Shown here piece by piece: positions 8,623-16,445 of a stretch of DNA of 64,000 nucleotides (position 1 is the stretch's first letter; every line of letters begins with the position of its first letter). The DNA is from Lentimicrobiaceae bacterium. Its GTDB lineage: Bacteria; Bacteroidota; Bacteroidia; Bacteroidales; F082. The position numbers and the translations under genes were made by a program. The notes below the pieces were generated by a model, which saw nothing but the letters and a program-made list of their open reading frames with translations, ran no database searches and was not told the DNA's origin. The stretch is taken from contig PANC01000029.1 of the NCBI GenBank assembly GCA_002708315.1, forward strand, positions 22,596-86,595, read 5' to 3'.

Positions 8623-9366
8623 ATGAAGATATCAACAAATACAGCTGCGCAGGTGTCTTATAAGATACTTACAAATGATAATACTGGCGAACTAATTGAA
8701 TTTGCTGACAACAAAAACCCACGTTTGCTGATATTCGGAAATAACACTCTAATTCCAGGTTTTGAAACCCATATGGCAGGCTTGCAGTCTGGTCAGGAAT
8801 TCGAATTTTCATTAACTCCAGAAGAGAGTTTTGGCAATTATCGCAATGAACTATTGGTTGATGTTCCAAAATCAGCCTTTACCGTCGATGGTGTTTTAAA
8901 AGAAGATTTATTGTACCTCGGAAATGAAATTTCCATGTTGGACAATAACGGTAATGTTGTTGCAGGTAAGGTAGTTGAATTAAATACTGACAACGTTAAG
9001 ATGGATTTCAATCATAAACTTGCTGGAAGCGGATTGTATGTTTCAGGTACCGTTCATAATGTAAGAATGGTAACGGAACAGGATATTGCTCCTTCTGGTG
9101 GATGTGGTTCTGGTTGTGGTTGTGCAAGTAATCAAAAGGCTGAAGAACCGGTTTCTCAAGAAGCTGCAGGTTGTGGGCCTGGATGTGGTTGTGCAAGTAA
9201 TCAAAAGGCTGAAGAACCTGTTCGTCAAGAAGCTGCAGGATGTGGGCCTGGTTGTGGTTGTGCTGCTCCTTCTTCTGAAGAAAAGGTTTATGAGGATGAT
9301 TGTCCAAGCTGTGGTAATCCTCCGGATTTAAGAGGTAAAGGTCATGGCGATTGTGGTTGTGGCTAA
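8623..9366 (+). CDS. SlyD-like FKBP peptidyl-prolyl isomerase with Cys/Gly metal-binding tail
   Basis: Cytoplasmic peptidyl-prolyl cis-trans isomerase and chaperone. Residues 1-145 are a SlyD-type FKBP with an inserted flap domain (LIPGFETHMAGL and FGNYRNELLVDVP are typical). The tail from about residue 158 is unusual: two full copies and one partial copy of a 23-residue unit, each starting GCGxGCGCA, then a CPSC motif and a GHGDCGCG end. E. coli SlyD binds nickel through a His/Cys-rich tail; here the tail is almost purely Cys/Gly, so binding of a soft metal such as Cu, Zn or Ni is an inference. No signal peptide is visible. A terminator follows the gene. Confidence 0.87.
   Translation: MKISTNTAAQVSYKILTNDNTGELIEFADNKNPRLLIFGNNTLIPGFETHMAGLQSGQEFEFSLTPEESFGNYRNELLVDVPKSAFTVDGVLKEDLLYLGNEISMLDNNGNVVAGKVVELNTDNVKMDFNHKLAGSGLYVSGTVHNVRMVTEQDIAPSGGCGSGCGCASNQKAEEPVSQEAAGCGPGCGCASNQKAEEPVRQEAAGCGPGCGCAAPSSEEKVYEDDCPSCGNPPDLRGKGHGDCGCG
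9100..9267 (+). repeat. 69-bp in-frame tandem repeat in the SlyD-like gene
   Basis: About 2.4 copies of a 69-base unit (9100-9168, 9169-9237, 9238-9267) encode GCGxGCGCASNQKAEEPVxQEAA. The copies are nearly identical at the DNA level, which points to recent duplication or homogenisation. They also generate the long antisense shadow ORFs listed in the track. Confidence 0.9.
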
Positions 9367-9400
9367 TAGCATCCAATACAATTATAGTTTTACAAAATAG

Positions 9401-9438
9401 ATAGCAGTATAATCAATGTGGTTATGCTGCTATTTTTT
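9401..9438 (+). terminator. Rho-independent terminator after the SlyD-like gene
   Basis: ATAGCAGTATAA pairs with TTATGCTGCTAT (one G-T type pair) around a loop of about 11 bases, followed by a run of seven T. Confidence 0.75.
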
Positions 9439-9568
9439 TATAAAAAGACATTTTTATAATGTAGAATAAAAATCATAATCAAGTTTTAATTTTAAATCTT
9501 CTTTGTTTTTCAAATAATGCATCAGTGACAGAATAGGCCTTGGTATAACTTCAGTCGGTCTATTTCAT

Positions 9569-9576
9569 TACATTTG
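9569..9576 (+). promoter_or_regulatory. TAnnTTTG -7 box of the receiver/ATP-grasp gene
   Basis: TACATTTG sits 16 bases before the ATG at 9593, with TTGG about 26 bases further upstream, a little far for an ideal -33 element. Confidence 0.5.
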
Positions 9577-9592
9577 CAGCAAAATATAATTA

Positions 9593-12565
9593 ATGTTTTC
9601 ATCCAAAGCAGAGATATTAAATCAGGATTTTTATTTCAACGAAACCTCCTTCATCCACTTGATGAGAAGAAGGATATATCAGGTGTTATTAATCTCCAGT
9701 GTTTATGATGCTTTTATGCTTGAAGAGGATGGAAGAATAGATGAACAAATATTTCATGAATATACATCATTGAACCTCAGGTATCCGCCTCAATTCCTAA
9801 AAGCTACCAATGAGGAAGAAGCTCTTAAAATATTAGAGAGTGAAAGTATAGACCTTGTAATATCAATGCTAAGTGCAGAGAAGGTATCTACATTCGAGTT
9901 AACAGATTATATTAAGAATGAATATCCGGATGTGCCAATCGTAATGTTAACACCATTTTCTCGAGAAGTTACACTTAAACTTGAAAAACTTGAGCTTAGG
10001 TCTGTTGATTATGTATTTAGTTGGCTGGGGAATGCAGATATTCTTCTTGCAATCATAAAGCTAATTGAAGATAATATGAATGTTGACAATGATGTTGACG
10101 AAGTAGGAGTTCAAGCAATATTACTTGTGGAAGATAATATCAGGTTTTATTCATCTTATTTACCAATAATGTATAAGATTATCTTCCAACAATCTAAATC
10201 ATTTGTAAATGAAGGTCTTAATGAGCATCAACGAATGATGAGAATGCGTGGAAGACCCAAGATTCTTTTGGCAACTAATTATGAGGATGCGTTTAGTATC
10301 TATATAAAGTATAAGAAGAACCTATTGGGTGTTATTTCTGATATAAGCTACATGAGAAATGGAGTTATTGATAAAAATGCAGGTTTTGCTCTTTGTACTC
10401 ATATTAAATTAGATAATCCATATACACCACTGCTTTTACAATCTTCGGATAAGAAAAATAATGCCAGAGCCAAGGAACTTAGAGTTGGTTTCTTAGATAA
10501 AAATTCCAAGACTCTAACTTTAGACCTAAGAGAATTTATCAAAGAATATTTTGCATTTGGTGATTTTGTTTTTAAAGATCCCACTCTAGGGATTGAGGTT
10601 GCAAGGGCAAAAGATTTGAAGGATCTTCAGGATAAGATTTATGATATTCCTTCCAACTCGCTGCGGTATCACATTCAAAGGAACCATTTCTCAAAATGGT
10701 TAAGGGCAAGAGCACTTTTCCCCTTGGCTGAGTTGTTTAGATCATTCAAATCGGATGACTTTAAAGATTTATACGAGATACGCTACTTCATCCATAATGC
10801 CATCTCTCAATTTCGTATTTCCAAGGCAAGAGGTGTTATTTCCCAGTTTAATAGAGAAACTTTTGATAAGTATTTTAGTATTACGAGGCTAGGACAAGGA
10901 TCCATAGGAGGAAAAGCCAGAGGCCTAGCATTCCTTGACACCCTCATAAAAAGAAATAATTTCTATACTTACTCTGATAAAATTGAGATAGCAATTCCCA
11001 AAACTGTCGTAATTGGAACTGATATTTTTGATGAGTTTATGGATATAAATAATATGTATTCAATAGCATTATCAGATAACTATAGTGATCAGGAGATTTT
11101 AGATAGATTCATGGAATCCAAGCTACCTGAGACTGCCCTTGGAGATATATATAAAATTGCAAGTTCCATAGAAAGCCCATTAGCCATAAGGTCAAGCTCT
11201 CTTCTGGAAGATAGCCAATATCAGCCTTTTGCTGGCATTTACAACACATATATGATACCTTTTAGGAAGGATGATCCTGAACGTATGTTTTCCATGATGC
11301 GGTCGGCAATCAAAGCTGTTTATGCATCGGCTTATTATGCCGATAGCAAAGCCTATATGCAGGCAACTAAAAATGTTATCGATGAGGAAAAAATGGCCAT
11401 TGTTATTCAAGAAGTTGTAGGAAGTACTTATGGAGATAAATTTTACCCAACTATATCAGGAGTGGGACGGTCAATAGATTATTATCCATTGGAGCCTGGA
11501 GTGCCCGAGGATGGAACAGTTAGCCTTGCCTTTGGACTTGGAAAATATATTGTTGATGGTGGACTATCACTTAGGTTTTGCCCCAGATACCCAAAAAATA
11601 TTCTTCAAACTTCTACTCCCGAATTAGCACTCAGAGAAACTCAGAAATATTTTTTTGCTTTGGATGTCTCAGATCATGAGTTGGTTTTAAAGCCTAATGA
11701 TGGTGAGAGTCTTAAGAAACTAAAGATAAAAGAAGCAGAGAAGGATAAATCTTTAAAGTCTGTAGCTTCAACATATATTATGCAAGATAATGTTGTTAGG
11801 GATGGCTACAACTATCAGGGTAAAAAGCTGGTAACTTTTTCTAATATTCTTAAGCATAATACGATTCCTCTTGCTGAGGTTTTGGATAGGGTACTCAGGT
11901 TAGGTGAGGAGGAAATGGGTAATCCTGTCGAAATTGAGTTTGCCATAGATTTGAAACTCAAGGAAGGTGAAAAGGCTAGTTTGAAACTTCTTCAAATACG
12001 CCCAGTTGCCTCTAAGGATGAAAGTGTAAATATTACGGATAAAGAACTGGAGAAGTCAGATTCGTTAATAGTTTCAAGATCTGCATTGGGGAATGGTATA
12101 ATTGATAACATTAATGATATTGTTTATGTACGAACTCAAAATTTTGATGCATCAAAAACAAATGAAATTGTAGATTATATAGAGTCCTTAAATAATAGTT
12201 TTATAGAAAGAGAAGAAAATTATATTTTGGTAGGCCCAGGGAGATGGGGTAGTAGTGACCCGTGGCTTGGGATATCAGTAAACTGGTCTCAAATCTCTGC
12301 CGCAAGACTTATTGTTGAGTCGGGCTTAGAAGATTATCGAATTGACCCCAGCCAGGGGACACATTTTTTTCAGAATCTCACTTCATTCAGAATAGGATAT
12401 TTTACCGTAAATCCATTTATCAATGACGGAATTTATGACATTGACTTTTTGGATAAACAACCAGCGGTATTTGAAAATGAATTTGTTCGCCATGTCAAAT
12501 TTGATAAAAGCCTTAAGATTATTATAGATGGCAAGAAAAATCTTGGGATGGTATTAAAGCCGTAA
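9593..12565 (+). CDS. Response-regulator / PEP-pyruvate-binding (ATP-grasp) fusion protein
   Basis: Large cytosolic protein. Residues about 30-150 look like a degenerate receiver domain (DLVISMLS, no phospho-acceptor Asp). Residues about 174-335 look like a second receiver with the acidic pair E180/D181, acceptor D250 (VISDISYM) and K303, carrying an insert between its first strands. From residue 432 a PPDK N-terminal nucleotide-binding domain follows (GQGSIGGKARG, AIRSSSLLEDSQ, LLQIRPVA near 815). The swivelling phosphohistidine domain and PEP-binding barrel of PEP synthase or PPDK are absent; instead there is a C-terminal part of about 170 residues with GPGRWGSSDPWLG. Databases often call such proteins PEP synthase, but this one cannot run the full reaction. 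Function unknown; signal-controlled phosphotransfer or ligation is an inference. Confidence 0.8.
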   Translation: MFSSKAEILNQDFYFNETSFIHLMRRRIYQVLLISSVYDAFMLEEDGRIDEQIFHEYTSLNLRYPPQFLKATNEEEALKILESESIDLVISMLSAEKVSTFELTDYIKNEYPDVPIVMLTPFSREVTLKLEKLELRSVDYVFSWLGNADILLAIIKLIEDNMNVDNDVDEVGVQAILLVEDNIRFYSSYLPIMYKIIFQQSKSFVNEGLNEHQRMMRMRGRPKILLATNYEDAFSIYIKYKKNLLGVISDISYMRNGVIDKNAGFALCTHIKLDNPYTPLLLQSSDKKNNARAKELRVGFLDKNSKTLTLDLREFIKEYFAFGDFVFKDPTLGIEVARAKDLKDLQDKIYDIPSNSLRYHIQRNHFSKWLRARALFPLAELFRSFKSDDFKDLYEIRYFIHNAISQFRISKARGVISQFNRETFDKYFSITRLGQGSIGGKARGLAFLDTLIKRNNFYTYSDKIEIAIPKTVVIGTDIFDEFMDINNMYSIALSDNYSDQEILDRFMESKLPETALGDIYKIASSIESPLAIRSSSLLEDSQYQPFAGIYNTYMIPFRKDDPERMFSMMRSAIKAVYASAYYADSKAYMQATKNVIDEEKMAIVIQEVVGSTYGDKFYPTISGVGRSIDYYPLEPGVPEDGTVSLAFGLGKYIVDGGLSLRFCPRYPKNILQTSTPELALRETQKYFFALDVSDHELVLKPNDGESLKKLKIKEAEKDKSLKSVASTYIMQDNVVRDGYNYQGKKLVTFSNILKHNTIPLAEVLDRVLRLGEEEMGNPVEIEFAIDLKLKEGEKASLKLLQIRPVASKDESVNITDKELEKSDSLIVSRSALGNGIIDNINDIVYVRTQNFDASKTNEIVDYIESLNNSFIEREENYILVGPGRWGSSDPWLGISVNWSQISAARLIVESGLEDYRIDPSQGTHFFQNLTSFRIGYFTVNPFINDGIYDIDFLDKQPAVFENEFVRHVKFDKSLKIIIDGKKNLGMVLKP

Positions 12566-12566
12566 A

Positions 12567-13628
12567 TTAAACTAATATGCTGGAGTCCCTGAGCAAATTA
12601 GCTGTCATGCATGAATGTATAGGCAGAATACCTATCAACGAACCAACTTTAATTCTATTAATAAGCTCCTCGGAAACTTTTACAATGCCATGTTCCTGGG
12701 ATAATGATTTCAGGTATGATACACCGTCTAGATGATTCCACTTAAAATTATCCAATTCAACAACATATCCATATGATATTTTATTGTTGTCATCCCTCAT
12801 AAACTCCTTTGATAAATGTACTCCACCACCATAGATTATGATTTCGTTTCTTCTCTTATGTATTGCAACAACAGGACAGGCAACAGCAACGGCTATATCT
12901 TCCATTTTGCATGACCCTAGTAGATATTGCATTATATCATAATAAACAAAATTACCAGGTCTGTACTCGTCAAAACTAGTTAGATTATCACTTATGCTGC
13001 ATGATGGAGTGTCTCCATAAGATGTAATAATACCTGGAAAACTATGAATATATTTATTTTTAATTCTAGATAATATTTTCTTGCTATTATCCATAATCGA
13101 TAATATTTCTTTGGTGTTTTTTGCACTGTAAGTATGACCCGCATGAGCTAAGAACCCTTTAAAATAAATCATTTTTGAATTTTCAATCTCATCAATAATT
13201 CTAGAAATATCTATGTCTTCTATGATCAGGCCAGTTCTGTTGTATCCCGTATCAATTTTTATGAATACTCCAACTTTATTTTTTAAGTTTTTTTTAATGT
13301 AAACAATAGTATCAATGGATTCAACTAGTAGATTAAGTGATATTTTTTTACTCAAATTATTTATATCATCAATCTCCAAAATATTAACTGGAAAGGCTAT
13401 TGTAATATCATTCCAGTCTTTTGCAAAATACTTTGCCATTGATACTGATGATACAGTTATTTTTTTAACTCCAAGAGTTTTAAAAATATTACTAATATCC
13501 TTGGATTGATGTGTTTTAAAATGAGGCCTTAAATATTTTACGTCTTCCAATTTGGAAATCATATTTTGGATGTTACGCTTTACTTTTAAGCTATCAATTA
13601 TTAGACTTGGCTTTTTTATGCTTATCAT
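12567..13628 (-). CDS. D-threonine aldolase / D-serine dehydratase-like PLP enzyme
   Basis: Fold-type III PLP enzyme (alanine racemase-like barrel) of the DSD1/D-threonine aldolase family. The PLP lysine is in RPHFKTHQ near residue 38, and the C-terminal HSCMTANLL carries the His and Cys that bind the metal in eukaryotic D-serine dehydratases. Activity on a D-amino acid or beta-hydroxy amino acid is expected, but the exact substrate is not readable. Length 353 is slightly short at the C-terminus. The ATG overlaps the stop of the upstream T9SS protein gene by one base (TAATG), so the two are translationally coupled. The pairing of a cytosolic enzyme with a secreted beta-helix protein is odd. 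Confidence 0.8.
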   Translation of the reverse strand: MISIKKPSLIIDSLKVKRNIQNMISKLEDVKYLRPHFKTHQSKDISNIFKTLGVKKITVSSVSMAKYFAKDWNDITIAFPVNILEIDDINNLSKKISLNLLVESIDTIVYIKKNLKNKVGVFIKIDTGYNRTGLIIEDIDISRIIDEIENSKMIYFKGFLAHAGHTYSAKNTKEILSIMDNSKKILSRIKNKYIHSFPGIITSYGDTPSCSISDNLTSFDEYRPGNFVYYDIMQYLLGSCKMEDIAVAVACPVVAIHKRRNEIIIYGGGVHLSKEFMRDDNNKISYGYVVELDNFKWNHLDGVSYLKSLSQEHGIVKVSEELINRIKVGSLIGILPIHSCMTANLLRDSSILV

Positions 13629-15424
13629 TATCGTGAAATGATTAATTTTTCGATTTCTACAAAACCTTTACTTTGAACGGCCAAAATGTAATAGCCATTT
13701 ATTAAGTTTTCTGTGGGAATTGTTATAATATTTTTATGATTCTGTTGATTACTTGCTTCCAATACAATATCACCTACTAGATTTATTATTTGGATTAGAG
13801 TAGGTCCTTTTACCTCAGAAAATGAAATGTTTATTTCTGATGATGCTGGATTAGGCCATATATTTATTTCATTTTGTTCATGTACCATATTACTAATGCT
13901 TAAAATAGAACTATCAGGACAAACTGTAAAAACATCTCCATTATCAAATCTAATTTCTGCTGGTATTGTTCCGGTACCCAATTCTATTGGTATCCCAACA
14001 GAAGGCCATTCCAGAGAATCCCTCCAGAAGTATGGCATATCTGAGAGATAATAACTCTCATCAGGCAGATCAATAGTACCTGCCGGAATAATTTCTCCTA
14101 ATATGTTGTTTCCAAATTCAAAATTATTCGTACCTGACAGACTATACAGTCCGTGTAAAAATTCTGTATTTGTAACCTCATTTCCAACAAAATTTTGACT
14201 ATTTGTTTCAATGAGGTCGCTTGTTGTCATTATAATGCCGTATAGTTCAGCACGATTTCTAAATAAAGTATTAAATGGTCCAGAAGGACCCCAATAATGA
14301 TCAATAATTATATTCTGTACTATATTGCCTTCCCATAAATTTGAAAATGCATAGTGACCATGGAATGAAATATCACCTGAAGCATCTGGAATAGGTTCTG
14401 AGCGATGCGGTTCAATGGAATAATTATAAGAGAAAATATTTCCATTGGAACCTGTTTTTATCATCATTGCATGTCTTAGGTACCTGAATATATTATTAGT
14501 AATCAGACATTCACTGGTGTGTTTACTCAATGCAACTCCATAACCACGCATACCTTTACCATCATATTTAAACGCATGATGAAAATAATTTCCATCAATT
14601 AATATATTTAAGCTTGAATATACAGATATGTGAGCACCAACACTAGTATCACTTTCAACACCTCGTACAAAACAATTTTCGGCCATACTCATATATATGT
14701 TTGCACCAGACCCTTCTGTAGGTTCATCCATTCTATGTATTTTAAGGCATTGAATTCCTGAGCTATGCCTTGTGACTATAGGCCTAATCTCGGGGTTTAA
14801 ATCTGCAGAATAATCAATCCTAAGTGGACTTTCAAGAAGTAGGTTATCATCATAAATGTCTTTGATTCTGGTTATTTGTCCTACCGAATAATCAGCCCAT
14901 GCTATAGGCACCACGTCCCAGTCTCCATTCTTCTGTCTAATTTCAACAGCATCTCCAATATTAAATCTAGATACATCTTGCACTGTAATTAGGTTATTAC
15001 CCATATCAAGTCCGCCGGTTATGTCATTAAAATCAGAAGACTGAGACTTGCTCAATATTATGCAGTTTGCCGCTTCTCCATTGAGGTTAAAAAGTAGTGT
15101 TGTCTCATTAGAATTTTTGCCTTTTAAAACACAACTATCTGGTAAATACAATGGTTTTGTGATAAGGTATATTCCTGGTGGGAAATAAATACATCCGTTT
15201 GATCCATTTAAGCTATTTATTGCATTCTCAATTGCACTGTAGTCATCTGTAAAGCCATCACCTAATGCTCCAAAGTCCTTAACATCTCTATTATTGCTGG
15301 GCTTAGTAATTGCCATATTATCAATTACGCCTTCCCAGTTCACCCTCCTGTTATCAGGTATTACCTGACTCAGTGAACTTAAAAAAGAAAATACCAGAGC
15401 AAATACAAATAATAAATACTTCAT
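13628..15424 (-). CDS. T9SS-secreted right-handed beta-helix (pectate lyase 3-like) protein
   Basis: Predicted secreted or surface protein. A signal peptide (MKYLLFVFALVFSFLSSLSQ) is followed by the typical pectate-lyase-3 entry strand (KDFGALGDGFTDDYSAIENA) and a long parallel beta-helix with repeated NxFxxxxHA-type turns, as in polysaccharide lyases and tailspikes. The last 80 residues form a type A T9SS sorting domain (NIWPNPASSEINISF to the end). A polysaccharide substrate is likely by fold, but no catalytic set can be assigned with confidence. It is the first gene of a two-gene unit with the downstream PLP enzyme and is divergent from the GldN-like lipoprotein gene. Confidence 0.83.
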   Translation of the reverse strand: MKYLLFVFALVFSFLSSLSQVIPDNRRVNWEGVIDNMAITKPSNNRDVKDFGALGDGFTDDYSAIENAINSLNGSNGCIYFPPGIYLITKPLYLPDSCVLKGKNSNETTLLFNLNGEAANCIILSKSQSSDFNDITGGLDMGNNLITVQDVSRFNIGDAVEIRQKNGDWDVVPIAWADYSVGQITRIKDIYDDNLLLESPLRIDYSADLNPEIRPIVTRHSSGIQCLKIHRMDEPTEGSGANIYMSMAENCFVRGVESDTSVGAHISVYSSLNILIDGNYFHHAFKYDGKGMRGYGVALSKHTSECLITNNIFRYLRHAMMIKTGSNGNIFSYNYSIEPHRSEPIPDASGDISFHGHYAFSNLWEGNIVQNIIIDHYWGPSGPFNTLFRNRAELYGIIMTTSDLIETNSQNFVGNEVTNTEFLHGLYSLSGTNNFEFGNNILGEIIPAGTIDLPDESYYLSDMPYFWRDSLEWPSVGIPIELGTGTIPAEIRFDNGDVFTVCPDSSILSISNMVHEQNEINIWPNPASSEINISFSEVKGPTLIQIINLVGDIVLEASNQQNHKNIITIPTENLINGYYILAVQSKGFVEIEKLIISR

Positions 15425-15462
15425 TTAGTGGTTTATAATACACATTAAAAGTAGTATTTTTT

Positions 15463-15470
15463 TACTTTTG
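15463..15470 (+). promoter_or_regulatory. TAnnTTTG -7 box of the GldN-like gene
   Basis: TACTTTTG lies 18 bases before the ATG at 15489 in the short divergent region shared with the beta-helix protein gene. Confidence 0.4.
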
Positions 15471-15488
15471 GAATAAACTAAGTAAATC

Positions 15489-16040
15489 ATGAAAATATAC
15501 ACCTTCATACTATTTGTAATCCTGATAATTGGATTTATCAGCTGTCAAAATGAAGAATTAAATGTAGTCACTAAAAAAATCCAATATGATGTTAACATTA
15601 AGAGTCCAAGCCCGGATTATGATTGGTGGATACAAAATCTGGTTGGACCTGAAAGAGAAAGGTTGATAGATTTGATAGTGGATGGAGCAATATCTGGTAA
15701 ATGGCAAGCGTACGATTATTTTAACGATTCAATATCGGTTCTAGAGGTGCGAACAATATTTTCGGATACACTTGTGGCAACAATTATGAATGATTTTCCA
15801 CCCTACGATTTATATGATACAGTAATTATTAGTACCATATCAAAAAGCGATATTGAAAGAATTAGATTTCTTGAGGAATGGTACATAAATAGTGATAACC
15901 TTTATTTTTACAAGAAAATATTAGGTATTGCACCAATAGCAAAAAGATTAGATTTTAATGGTATAGAACGATGGCAGCCATTATTTTGGATATATGTGGA
16001 CGAAAGTTTTATTAAGGATTTATCAAATAATAACCAGTAA
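15489..16040 (+). CDS. GldN/PorN-like lipoprotein
   Basis: A 183-residue lipoprotein with a signal sequence and lipobox GFISC. The track gives no name. The second half (SDIERIRFLEEWYIN, KKILGIAPIAKR, ERWQPLFWIYVDE) follows the pattern of the GldN/PorN component of the type IX secretion and gliding machinery, where a helix plus EEWYFD-like strand, an IxGIAP strand and a P-LFWIYF strand occur in this order. The first half (ERLIDLIVDGAISGKWQAYDYFND) also fits the family's start. It lacks the C-terminal extension of true GldN and is not beside gldKLM, so it is probably an orphan paralogue. This is recognition by eye, not a search. Confidence 0.6.
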   Translation: MKIYTFILFVILIIGFISCQNEELNVVTKKIQYDVNIKSPSPDYDWWIQNLVGPERERLIDLIVDGAISGKWQAYDYFNDSISVLEVRTIFSDTLVATIMNDFPPYDLYDTVIISTISKSDIERIRFLEEWYINSDNLYFYKKILGIAPIAKRLDFNGIERWQPLFWIYVDESFIKDLSNNNQ

Positions 16041-16051
16041 TAGTAATAAAC

Positions 16052-16402
16052 ATGAAAATTATTTCATTAAATAATGTTCATAAAAATAAAGTTAGTGTGG
16101 AGGGAGCAAATGGAGCATCCAAAGATGTTCCACTTTCTGTAAATGATGGAGCACCAATATATTCATATCGTATTTTTACAATTTAAGATGGTGGCAATAC
16201 TTCATGCCACCATCATAATTATGAACATATGAATTATATAATAGAAGGTGAAGGGTATTTAATCTATGAATCTGGTGAAAAACTACCATTAAAAAAGGGC
16301 GATTTTGCCTTGGTTAATCCCAATGAAAAATATCAATATCGAAATGCATCCAGTGAAAATGAGTTTATTATGATATGCGGTGTGCCAAAGGAATTTGAAT
16401 AG
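16052..16402 (+). pseudogene. Cupin-domain gene interrupted by one stop codon
   Basis: A 116-codon frame, too broken for the ORF track. It reads MKIISLNNVHK to IYSYRIFTI, then TAA at 16184-16186, then continues without a shift as DGGNTSCHHHNYEHMNYIIEGEG and ends CGVPKEFE. The second part holds the cupin metal motif (H-x-H, E, and the later GDFALVNPNEKYQYRN strand). Relatives have an acidic residue at the stop position (for example FTIEDGG), so GAA to TAA is the simplest event. The gene starts 11 bases after the GldN-like gene and was probably cotranscribed. An alternative is a sequencing error or stop readthrough. Confidence 0.75.
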
Positions 16403-16445
16403 AAAGATATTCATTAATAGTTATAATCTACACCTCAAGTATAAT

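Noticed and set aside
9008-9376. Minus-strand ORFs of 122 and 61 aa and a plus-strand ORF of 81 aa over the SlyD-like tail
   Set aside because: They are shadows created by the Cys/Gly repeat in the real frame, with low-complexity His/Asn/Leu- or Val-rich products and no start context.
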